DNA of 35,835 nt from the NCBI GenBank assembly GCA_003263845.1, contig JYJN01000115.1, forward strand, positions 1-35,835, given 5' to 3'. The stretch is from Vibrio aestivus. Its GTDB lineage: Bacteria > Pseudomonadota > Gammaproteobacteria > Enterobacterales > Vibrionaceae. Within the stretch, counting starts at the first letter, position 1, and every line of letters starts with the position of its first letter. The notes under the pieces were generated by a model that did no database searches, was not told the origin of the DNA, and was given only the letters and a program-made list of their open reading frames with translations. This document shows positions 25,855 through 34,196 of this stretch, piece after piece. A program made the translations under genes and the position numbers.

Positions 25855-26016
25855 ATTAATCTCTATATTAGATTGAATTTAAAGAGAGCTACAAAATAAG
25901 GAATGAAGAAAAAAGGTATCGCAGAGAGAAATGACGTATCAAATCGAATAAAGCTGAGAAGGTCTTGAACTAAATAAGTTATCTATAGCTCGCTCGTGGA
26001 GCTTGTGCCCACTATA
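25855..26016 (-). promoter_or_regulatory. Long 5' leader and putative promoter of the cold-shock gene
   Basis: On the minus strand TGTGTATAGT (extended -10, core at 26011-26016) would place transcription start near 26004 and give a leader of about 150 bases, like E. coli cspA. No convincing -35 was found. Thermoswitch function is inference from the family. Confidence 0.4.
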
Positions 26017-26138
26017 CACATAATTATGTTAATAGATATACATTTGTCAGTTTATTTTTCCTGAAGTTGATTTTGTGCTGCTGATCAAATCATTGACTAA
26101 CTGTTTATTGGAACAGAAAAAATCAAAATAGTGCCAAA

Positions 26139-26300
26139 TTATTTCAACGATTTCATGATTTTATCAAGCTCACTACGCTTCTTAGAACTAAGTCCAACTT
26201 CTTTAGCAAACTGTTCGGCTAACTTATCAGAAAACTTTGCATAGGCTTTGGCGCGATCTTCTTTTGACATTGCGCGATAGGATTTTATGAAATGCAGCAT
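26139..26300 (-). CDS. Small basic hypothetical protein (53 aa)
   Basis: Not recognised. The frame from ATG 26300 gives MLHFIKSYRAMSKEDRAKAY followed by helix-rich, lysine-rich sequence (KFSDKLAEQFAKEVGLSSKK) and ends RSELDKIMKSLK. Codon use looks coding and the composition is that of a soluble, charged helical protein, not random AT-rich translation. An internal ATG before SKEDRAK is a possible alternative start; neither has a strong ribosome site. It is isolated, about 280 bases divergent from the large orphan gene. The flanking gaps 26017-26138 and 26301-26582 hold nothing else obvious. It could be a small regulator or DNA/RNA-binding factor, but that is only composition. Confidence 0.5.
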   Translation of the reverse strand: MLHFIKSYRAMSKEDRAKAYAKFSDKLAEQFAKEVGLSSKKRSELDKIMKSLK

Positions 26301-26582
26301 GTGTTATGACTTCATCGTGTGATTTTTCCTAACGATACCATGAAATGAAAGATGTCGCGGATTTGTTATCCAACTCTAGCGGTTAGTAAAGAATAAAAAC
26401 TCTTCAAGACTGATGACAAAAGACCCTCGGCGGTTTGAGGTTTGATTGATGTGAGATGACTTGGGGTCGATGTGATTGGTGTGGTCGCTAATTTTATTGT
26501 TAATTATATTGTTATAAATAGGTAAAAATGTGAAAATAATATAGACTAAATTATCAATAGCAGAGGATTAAGGATAATTGTC

Positions 26583-27780
26583 ATGCCTCTTTCCTCACAG
26601 AATGTGCTCGAAATCGCGGGTGATCCGGTTGACGACAAGCAGCTATTTTTCTTGAGATTTTTTAGCGAAGTCAGCATTGACGACAAAGTGAAAACGCCTG
26701 AGCAAATTAGGAAAAACCGAAAGGTGATGAACAAAGTTCGCAAAATCGGTAATGAAATAAAAGATCTTAATAGTTCCCAAGACAATAAAGAAGCGGTCGG
26801 TGAAACGTCTAACGGCATTTACGACCAAATGAACAGTGTCGTGAAAGGGGTTCCGGGCATTGAGCTTCTGCCGTCTAACGCGCTAACCAACATGAAACCC
26901 TTAATATTTGATCTTGTGAGCGACGTGTGGGAAGAGTTCGCACCTTTTATCAAGGATACGAAAGGCATAGTGAAGGGCGCTTATAAAGGGATTAAAGGCG
27001 TTTCACTCTACAAAAAAGGCGACCAAGGTGATTTCTGTCGCTGACAGTGAAGGACAAAAGACGCTTCGTGTGGTTAGGCGAAAAATCAAAGCAGCTGCAT
27101 TAGAAGATGGCTTACTCGAATTTTCAGTGAACTCTGCGACGTTGGTGGTAAACATTATTTCACTTGGCGCGGCTGCTCCTGCTACAGCAATTGCGAGAGC
27201 CGCTAAATCGATTTGCCAATGGTGTATTAACTACATGTATCGTTTGATTACAATTGCCCGTTATAAGAAGTTCCAGAAAGAGTGCCTGCAAATGTATTTC
27301 CGTAAAGGCAGTCTTTCAGGTTATGAAGTGGCTAAATTCTTCAACAAAAACATTCAAGAAATCCCAGTGGTTGCAATGATGTGGATTCTTCATCCACTTG
27401 TGAGTTCGAAAGAAGAGGTGTTAGTCGGGGTATTGGATCTTCCGGCCTATAAGAAACGCTCTTTCATGAAGAAACACATTAGAAAAGTGAAGTATAAGTT
27501 TAAGAGTGAGACAGATGAGTATGCCACCCACGCGCCAACCAGCGAACTAGCAGGCAAGTTGTACAAGTCTTACGAGAAGACGCGCAAGTTTGCGAGAAAG
27601 TACATTAAGAAGTCATGCATTGAGTTCGTCACCATGGATGTGATTTACAAAGCATATCTGTCGCAGATCGTAGATGGGGTTAGTTATCTGAACGTGTCAA
27701 AAGACGAGTTTGATAAAGCCTTGAGCACTAAAGATAAGCTAAAGGTTAAGTTCAAAGAAGCGAAAGAGTACGTTTCCTAG
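26583..27780 (+). CDS. Unrecognised ~400-aa protein with central hydrophobic hairpin (one frameshift)
   Basis: No family recognised. Two overlapping frames form one gene if one A is removed from the A6 run at 27012-27017: the joint then reads LYKKATKVISVADSEGQKTL. AAGGA precedes ATG 26583. The N-terminal third is charged and soluble (DDKQLFFLRFFSEVSIDDKV). The middle has a hydrophobic alanine-rich hairpin (LVVNIISLGAAAPATAIARA) followed by CQWCINYMYRLITIARY. The C-terminal part is very basic (YKKRSFMKKHIRKVKYKFKS). No signal peptide is present. A terminator follows, so it is transcribed alone. A pore-forming or membrane-inserting effector is one reading of the layout, an inner-membrane-associated housekeeping protein another; neither is shown. 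Confidence 0.6.
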
Positions 27781-27805
27781 TTCTGTGTAGAACAAGTATT
27801 AAAAT

Positions 27806-27838
27806 GCCCTAATGGTAGCAATTCCATTAGGGCGTTTT
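27806..27838 (+). terminator. Rho-independent terminator of the orphan gene
   Basis: GCCCTAATGG, loop TAGCAATT, CCATTAGGGC, then GTTTTTA: a 10-bp stem with a T tract, 25 bases after the stop. Confidence 0.85.
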
Positions 27839-27893
27839 TATTTAACATTTGGTACAGTGATGTGAAAGCACTTAGCTTTGCGTTAAGGCCTAT

Positions 27894-28358
27894 TTATAAA
27901 GGTTCTTGGACCGTTTTCATCGCAAACTGAAGGGAGAAAAAGTTTTCTACCAATACATCTATTTTGGGGTTTTCGCCGATATGGGCTCGTGAATAGGTAT
28001 CAAGTTGTTGAGTTAACGCGTGGTCAGTACACTTTTCATAGATTTGAAGGAGTTTACCATTGGTTAAGCAGATCGAAGTCATGTAAAGCAAAGTGGACTC
28101 AAGCTCATTATTGGTCAAAGCATCAAGCTTAGTTTCTAAGTTCAAAGTTGGGATTGCGAGTGGTGCAGATTCCTTGAGTGGAATGTAAGATAGCTCGTTC
28201 ATCAGCCTCATAACCACACGTTGCTCATTGTCAGAGAGGGTTCCTTTCATATCGCTTTGAAATTGATTTAAAACCGCTTCGGTATAGCTCTGCTGCGCGC
28301 GCATAGCGAAGCTGCTACTGGCAAATAAGAGGCTTATAATAATTAGAAAAATTCTCAT
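27894..28358 (-). CDS. Secreted hypothetical protein
   Basis: A 154-residue protein that I do not recognise. A signal peptide is clear (MRIFLIIISLLFASSSFA). The mature part is helical, with two cysteines spaced for a possible disulfide (SICLTNGKLLQIYEKC). GGGAG lies about nine bases ahead of ATG 28358. It stands alone between the terminator of the orphan gene and the serine hydrolase gene, 160 bases downstream of the latter's stop on the same strand, so co-transcription with it is possible. Confidence 0.6.
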   Translation of the reverse strand: MRIFLIIISLLFASSSFAMRAQQSYTEAVLNQFQSDMKGTLSDNEQRVVMRLMNELSYIPLKESAPLAIPTLNLETKLDALTNNELESTLLYMTSICLTNGKLLQIYEKCTDHALTQQLDTYSRAHIGENPKIDVLVENFFSLQFAMKTVQEPL

Positions 28359-28518
28359 TCCTTCAATCTCCCAGATCTTACGTTTAGGCGTCTATCCTTT
28401 CAGTCTAGAACAGCGCATTTGAGCTAAGAGCCATGCTTGCGACAAGTGTGACAAGCAAGGCGTTATTGGTGGATGTTTTCTGACCATATCTTACTTATCG
28501 GGAGGATGAAGGTTTTCT

Positions 28519-29939
28519 TTAATGAGTGAGTCTGATCTCATCCTGTCTAGAGTGTTGGTTGCTGTTAGGTGAGATGAATGCAACAACAATGAGTTTAATG
28601 ATTTCAAGTATCACTGAACCGGCGAGTAGTAATGTGAGGTTCGGAGCCATATTGAAAAGCTCTTGATACCCGATTCCTCTACCCAATATGAGACCAATTA
28701 TCCATGGCATTGCAAATAATGCAGCGATCTTAACCGATGTCTGTAGCAGTACATGACGCTTTTGTTTCTCGGACAGTTGACCTTTACCTTTTCGTACTTT
28801 AACGATTCCGCGTACGCTAGAAAGTAGATCCGCAATGATGAGAACGGGTAAAAGTATTGCTAGCCATTTGATAATGAGATTGGATGAATGCTTTTCACCC
28901 ATCGCTTCTGCAATCATCGCATGAGTAAGATCGCGAATGGCGAACAGGCTTTGCGGCAAGTTATAGCTGTTGGAAAGTATCACGATAGAGAGGTCGGCTT
29001 CTGGTATATATACTGCTTTTGCTAGGTATCCATCCACGTCACCGTCATGACCAATGCCGTTCATGCCAAAGTAAGTGTCATGTGACCAGCCATAGGAATA
29101 TGCCTCAGGGATTGAAACGGCATCGTGCATGAGTTTAAGGTTGGACTTTGAAAGAATGGCTTGGCCATTGTTACTGAGTCCATCGCGTTGAAATCTTAGA
29201 AAGCGGTTTACATCATTGGCGCTGCTTAATAGGTAACCAGATGGAATGTCAGCCTCAGCTGGTTGAGACTCAATTGGTATCGATACTCGCATAAAAGAAA
29301 TATGGCCCGTCGTCTCGATTGGCAAATGCTGTGGCGTACCAGTTGCTTTCATCGCGAGTGGGGTAAATAAAGAATGGTTTAGGAACTGAGCAAATGATTG
29401 ACCGCTTACGCGTTCGATCAACAGTCCAAGTAAATCGTAGCCAAGGTTGCTGTAGTACCAATTTTCGTCGGGCTCTGCATATAAGCTAGCTTGCTTGATA
29501 ATATCAACCAAAGATTCGAGTGAATCATCCGGTTGGTATTGATAGCTAAAGTTCTGCGATGAAAGGCCCGATGTGTGGCTCATTAATCGGCGAATAGTTA
29601 GCTCATTCTGGCGCTCGTCCGCCAGTTTTAAATCAGGAATATAGGTGGTGATAGGCTGATTAATGTCGATTTTTCCTTGCTGCTGAAGAATCATTATCCC
29701 AGTTGCAGTGATAGGTTTAGAAAGTGAAGCAATTAGGGTTGTTGTGTCTGGGTTCCAGCCCGGATCCGACCCGCCGAACCTGAGAATATGACGTGGTCAC
29801 CATGAGAAATTACGGCCGTAATATTTTCCGCACCATATAATGTAATGTAATCATCAAGAAGTGAGTTCATTCGTTCTGAATTTGCGCAAGCGAAGGGGCT
29901 AAAGAGTGTGAACAGGGCTAACCAAGGTAAAAACTTCAT
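28519..29939 (-). CDS. Class C beta-lactamase-like serine hydrolase with C-terminal membrane segments (one frameshift)
   Basis: Exported penicillin-binding-protein/esterase-type hydrolase (S12) of about 473 residues. The N terminus is a signal peptide (MKFLPWLALFTLFSPFACA) with GAGG ahead of ATG 29939. A break at about 29771, one G short in a G run on the coding strand, separates it from the body. Joined, it reads DPGWNPDTTTLIASLSKPIT with the catalytic SxxK (SLSK). The Tyr motif is YYSNLGYDLLG and the third box is GIGHDGDVDGY. The last ~110 residues contain about four hydrophobic spans (LAILLPVLIIADLL, LLLAGSVILEIIKLIVVAFI), so the enzyme is tethered to the membrane. The substrate could be peptidoglycan peptides, esters or D-amino acid peptides; resistance to beta-lactams is not implied. 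Confidence 0.82.
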
Positions 29940-30290
29940 CGTTATCCTCTAGAAGAAAGGCTATCTAAATTGTGGCTGAATATAGGTGTACGGAATCACT
30001 CTAAATGATTGAAAAAATGCCACAATCTTCGAATGATCAATGAACTAGCTTTGCGATGAGGAGTAAGGTTTATTGAAACAGATGTTTAAGTCGTCTCAAT
30101 TTATAAATGGAATGTCTGGTTAAGCTTATCAAGCCCGTAGTAAAGTGCTTTAGACTTCTTTTTCAAAATTGGTGTGAATCACTCATTGATTTAAAGCATT
30201 TTGCTTACCGGAAAGCTTAAGAGTAATACTGTTTAATTTATGTTAAATCAGTTACTTTGGTGACAGGGAATAAATGGTTCAGGGTAGAAC
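29940..30290. other. 351-base gene-free divergent region
   Basis: AT-rich spacer between the divergent serine hydrolase and AEC transporter genes. It must hold both promoters. I saw no dyad or repeat of note and no open frame worth calling. Confidence 0.5.
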
Positions 30291-31166
30291 ATGTTTGAAC
30301 AAGTCATTGGTATTCTTTTTCCAGTCTTAGCATTGGTTGCGGTAGGGTTCTCGGTTGGACGTTGGCTTAAGCCCGATTTTAAGCCCATTAATCGCATCAA
30401 CATGGATACCTTTGTGCCTGCTCTGGTTTTCTCATCGCTGGTGGCGATGCCCCTTGATGTTCAGCAAGTCCCATTGTTGAGTGCTTCCGTTGTTGCAGTC
30501 CTCGTCCCCGGTTTGGCTATGATTCCGTTATGTCGCTTATTCAAATTGCGCTACAAGGCTTGGGCACCGCCACACATGTTCCGCAATAGTGGTAACTTGG
30601 CGATTCCACTTTTTACCTACACCTTTGGTGATACAGCCTTGGCATCTGCAGTGCTTCTATTTGTGGTCTCTGCATGCATCCATATCAGTTTAGGCCTCGC
30701 ATTATTGAGCGAAGGAAATCCTTTCAAACAGATCATCAAAATGCCGATATTTCTCGCTGCGATGGGCGCGCTGGTGTTAAACCTTTCTGGCATTGGTGTT
30801 TGGTCGCCACTTTATGAAGCGACCGAGCTTTTGGGGCAGGCGGCGGTTCCAGTTATGCTGCTCTCGCTAGGCGCACAAATGTGTAATATGCGCATGAGTG
30901 GATTGAAGGTTGGGGTGTTCTGTACGCTCCAATCTCTGTTTACGGGTGCGGTTGCGTTTACCGTCATCTACTTTTTTATTCCTCTGCCGACTATGCAGCT
31001 TCAAATGATGGTCCTGTTTACAATGTTGCCTCCAGCGGTGATGAACTACTTGTTTGCGGAACGTTTTCAAATCGAGCCAACCAACGTTGCTTCCATGGTG
31101 TTGTTCGGTAACTTCTTTAGCCTTTTAACTCTGCCTTTGCTGCTTAGTTTCGCGCTCTCCTTGTAG
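30291..31166 (+). CDS. AEC-family transporter (auxin efflux carrier-like permease)
   Basis: Inner-membrane permease of 291 residues with about ten spans in two five-helix repeats. Family features include GILFPVLALVAVGFSVGRWL at the start, NRINMDTFVPALVFSSL, FRNSGNLAIPLFTYTFG (the NxGNxxxP motif) and the mirrored second-half motif VPVMLLSLGAQM. AEC proteins move organic anions such as malonate or malate, or other small molecules; the substrate here is unknown. ATG 30291 has AGGG upstream. Its last 23 bases overlap the 3' end of the convergent DoxX-like gene. Confidence 0.88.
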   Translation: MFEQVIGILFPVLALVAVGFSVGRWLKPDFKPINRINMDTFVPALVFSSLVAMPLDVQQVPLLSASVVAVLVPGLAMIPLCRLFKLRYKAWAPPHMFRNSGNLAIPLFTYTFGDTALASAVLLFVVSACIHISLGLALLSEGNPFKQIIKMPIFLAAMGALVLNLSGIGVWSPLYEATELLGQAAVPVMLLSLGAQMCNMRMSGLKVGVFCTLQSLFTGAVAFTVIYFFIPLPTMQLQMMVLFTMLPPAVMNYLFAERFQIEPTNVASMVLFGNFFSLLTLPLLLSFALSL

Positions 31167-32136
31167 ATGGCGCTGGGTTTGCAACCTTAGGTTTACTATC
31201 GAGAGGATTGTTGCACTCGCAAAATAAGATGAGTGCGATAGCGAAAATGGGCAGGTGACCTATAACTTCATGGGCGCCAGATACCGTTGTGGTGATAGTA
31301 AAGACGACGATTAGAAAGGTCACGACGATTCGATTGGCGATACCTAACATTAGCATCCCACCCAGTAATAGCTCACATAGCCCAGCGAACCAAACAAAGT
31401 GAAGGTGCGAGAATTGCGCCCATCCAAGCAGGGAGAATACATTGTAGTGAGGGTACTGTTCTAAAAAGGCCAGTGATAGCCCTGGGCTGAGTAGCTTATT
31501 ATGTATCCCTAAAACTAATAACTGTAGGCCGAGCATAATTCGCAATGTGTTGGTGGCGATCTGTCTCAAGTTTAACTTGAGCGAAAACGGGTATAGGTAC
31601 TGTTGGTCGGCAAAGCTCAAAGTTGGGCCAATTAAAACAAGCGCAATGCCAATTCCCAGTAGTTCAAACAGATAGTCGATGGTTAAAGCAATAGGCAAAA
31701 TGACGAGTGTTATTAAGGTGAGCACGATAACCAACACACCACTTAGAGATACAGACACAACCATGGCTAATACAATGGCAATTTGAAGTACCACTCCCAG
31801 CATCTGATATTGCGTATCCAATTGTAAGTTTGGCGCAATGAAGATTCCTGTTAATGAATTAACAACAAAAAAAGCCGCGATGGCAACGCAATAGAGACGC
31901 CAGAAAGCGAGAGACTGCCCAAACAACGGAGTAGATGTCGCGAGCTTTAGCCACCCTGATTGTGTAATCCAATAAGCGAGTGCAGCAAAGGCGACACAGA
32001 CGAAGAATAATGTTATCGCCAGAGTGTCGAGTGGCAGAGAAGCTTCACGATAGTTTTGACCATCCACAAACCAGCGAACATGGGCTAAGCAAGGCACGCT
32101 AAACAAAGATAGTGTGATTAAGCTTAATATTCTCAT
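31144..32136 (-). CDS. DoxX-like integral membrane protein, last gene of the peroxidase operon
   Basis: A 330-residue protein with a signal-like start (MRILSLITLSLFSVPCLA) followed by HVRWFVD and eight or nine spans. The C-terminal half resembles DoxX proteins (LRIMLGLQLLVLGIHNKLLS, HFVWFAGLCELLLGGMLMLG). DoxX-type proteins are often linked to thiosulfate:quinone oxidoreductase or to membrane redox complexes. It starts in an ATGA overlap with the stop of the di-heme peroxidase gene, so translation is coupled. It may be the membrane electron donor or anchor for the peroxidase; this is inference from gene order. The family assignment is weaker than that of its partners. Confidence 0.65.
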   Translation of the reverse strand: MRILSLITLSLFSVPCLAHVRWFVDGQNYREASLPLDTLAITLFFVCVAFAALAYWITQSGWLKLATSTPLFGQSLAFWRLYCVAIAAFFVVNSLTGIFIAPNLQLDTQYQMLGVVLQIAIVLAMVVSVSLSGVLVIVLTLITLVILPIALTIDYLFELLGIGIALVLIGPTLSFADQQYLYPFSLKLNLRQIATNTLRIMLGLQLLVLGIHNKLLSPGLSLAFLEQYPHYNVFSLLGWAQFSHLHFVWFAGLCELLLGGMLMLGIANRIVVTFLIVVFTITTTVSGAHEVIGHLPIFAIALILFCECNNPLDSKPKVANPAPSTRRARN

Positions 32137-33526
32137 GGTGTGTTCTCCAATTTTGATGGTGGGTGTTGCGAGCTGCCTTTGCTTTGAGAGTCGTGCCGAG
32201 TTTGAACTCCACTTTCCAGCGTTTTTAAAAATGCGACAAGCTGTTTTCTTTGATAGGGGAGTAAAAATAATGGCTCTAACTCGGTATGGGCGAGCTGGTT
32301 GGTAGGCGCTCGATTGTAGTAATCAATCACTGCATCTAATGATGGAAAAGCGCCATTATGCATGTAGGGTGCAGTTAAGGTGACATTTCGCAAGGAGGGG
32401 ACTTTGAAAGCATGCTTTAAGTCGTCGCCTTCACGTCTCATGTAGATGAGCTCGCTGCAATCCTGTTCCATATTCGTATTGAACTTCGCATTGAAATGAC
32501 CAAGACAATTGAATGGACTGTTCAGGATCTCCTCAACGCCTTTAAGTCGCCCAATGTCCGTTTGGCTGCTAGGGGCCGCGGTGACAGAAAAATGATGGTT
32601 GGTAAACATAGGTCCGTTGTGGCAACGAGTGCATTGCGACTGTTCACTTAGAAAAAGTTTCAACCCTTGTTCTTCGGTTTTTGTCAGTATCTGACTAGCG
32701 ATATTTAGGTCGTCATTCGATAGCGCTTGAACGTAATCATCAAAACGAGACGGGGCGGGCATGAGTTGAGATTGATAGGCCGCAATGGCTTTTCCAATTG
32801 TCGCGAACAGCTGGTTGACCCGATCTTGCTGTTCAAACGAGAGCGTACTCCAATGCCTATTGGCTTCTAAATCAGTCGTTAGATGGGTGAAGCGCGTTTG
32901 GGAAGTGAGCTTTGATTTTCAATAAACCATATGGCGAGACGGTGAACGTTTGTACCCAAATCTTGTTTGTTTGGACTGTTCAACTCGGAAGGCCGAATGC
33001 TTCGAAAGAAACGTTCTGTGTGATTAAGCAGTACCAAACGCACGACCTCGATTCGTGTTAAACCGTGTTCAGCTTGGGCTTCAAAAGGGATTAAAGCCTG
33101 AGACCACAGGCTATCTGACCTCCCATCCCAAAATTGCCATGTTGATGTTGCGCTTCCAACGACGGTAGGCGTATTGCGACTGCCATCGGTTTTGTTTCCG
33201 GAAGTGAAATAGCGCGTTGGCTCGTGACAACTGGCGCATGAGGTTTTCCTGTCTTTGCTGAGCGTTTGGTCGAAGAATAGCGCTCGGCCAAGCTGTATTG
33301 CTGCATCAATATCTGAAAAACCTTCATCGCTATTTGTCACTAACTGGGCGTGAGATATGTGCATAGACTGTAATCGCGCCAGCTCATACTGGTTCCAATT
33401 GTGGCGAACCATATTGGGCTCGTTACAACCACTGAGTCCTAGGCTGACGAGCAGCACGCTAATCAATAATATGCCAAGCGCCGTAAAGATTTGATGTCTA
33501 AATATCGAACGTGATAGAGAAGTCAT
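32133..33526 (-). CDS. Di-heme cytochrome c peroxidase (MauG/CcpA type) lipoprotein, one frameshift
   Basis: Periplasmic di-heme enzyme of about 464 residues. ATG 33526 is preferred over an upstream GTG; it gives a hydrophobic leader with a lipobox (VSLGLSGCNEP). Heme sites are TSCASCHEP and QCTRCHNGP, with FDQTLSKDRKTSCASC and PSLRNVTLTAPYMHNGAF as family segments. The frame breaks at about 32886, one base short in a C run on the coding strand; corrected it reads ASPHLTTDLEANRHWSTLSF and remains open. Members reduce hydrogen peroxide or form bis-Fe(IV) species that oxidise a partner protein. The start overlaps the YtkA-like gene by 29 bases and the stop overlaps the DoxX-like gene. The central segment between the two hemes is complete, so the enzyme is probably functional. 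Confidence 0.87.
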
Positions 33527-33881
33527 GTTGATTACGCTCGTTATCCTCACAAATTAGCTCAAGCTGCCAGGTGCCAGGCATGTGAAATTTGACGCCCTCT
33601 AAAACGTAGCGCCCTTTATTTGTCGAAGGCTCAATCGCGGGTTCCGTTGGAAGCCCATGATTATGACTTGGCATGCCACCATTAACAGTCAGTTGCAAGC
33701 AAGGTTGTGAGACGCCATCTGCGTTGATGAATTCGAACTCCCAGCTGTGGAACTGATTGATCGAAATCTCAACGGGTAAATAGGCGACAGATGTCCAGCC
33801 AATGTCATTTGTCGTTGTCATTTCTTGGCTTGTGATAATCGTCATTAAGGTGGTTGCCACGATAGGGCTCATTGTCGGCAC
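33498..33881 (-). CDS. YtkA/FixH-like exported small protein, first gene of the peroxidase operon
   Basis: A 127-residue protein from GTG 33881, or 124 from ATG 33872; the ribosome site does not decide. After a weakly hydrophobic start it has a single immunoglobulin-like YtkA domain: INADGVSQPCLQLTVNGGMP, SHNHGLPTEPAI, GRYVLEGVKFHMPGTWQLEL and ICE. The MPxHNHG histidines and the Met of FHMPG could bind copper, as proposed for relatives. The gene overlaps the peroxidase start by 29 bases. Together with the peroxidase and DoxX-like protein it makes a compact envelope operon. Possible roles are metal delivery or substrate for the peroxidase. Confidence 0.7.
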   Translation of the reverse strand: MPTMSPIVATTLMTIITSQEMTTTNDIGWTSVAYLPVEISINQFHSWEFEFINADGVSQPCLQLTVNGGMPSHNHGLPTEPAIEPSTNKGRYVLEGVKFHMPGTWQLELICEDNERNQHDFSITFDI

Positions 33882-34126
33882 TCTCTGTGTTTCAGCGATA
33901 TACCTAAGTATTAATCCTGCGGTCTGCGGTGATGAACTAATTATTTGAAGTTATTCGCACAATTGCATATGAGCTATAATTTGGTTATCTAACTGTGATA
34001 GCTGAGCGATGTTTGCTGTGTAGAGCTAGCTGTATTTCAAATACGAGACCCAGTGAAACAGCTGAAATGTAAAGTGAGACGTGTTATTGACTTTCGTCAA
34101 AAAGGTGACATAGCTCGTATCATTTG

Positions 34127-34150
34127 TTATTTTTATTGATATAAAAATAA
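34127..34150. promoter_or_regulatory. Perfect 10+10 AT dyad upstream of the adhesin gene
   Basis: TTATTTTTAT, spacer TGAT, ATAAAAATAA lies 47 bases ahead of the adhesin ATG in a 315-base gene-free region (33882-34196). It may be a regulator site or the promoter core itself; AT-only arms arise by chance more readily. Two TTTGTTA copies flank it. Confidence 0.35.
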
Positions 34151-34196
34151 TTTGTTACATTTTGAATTTTGCCTTGTTTAGGCGCTTGGGGTGACT

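Noticed and set aside
28519..29939. Serine hydrolase as a true beta-lactamase resistance gene or pseudogene
   Set aside because: Motifs fit the broad S12 family, and the membrane tail is unlike AmpC; the single break is a one-base homopolymer change consistent with sequencing error.
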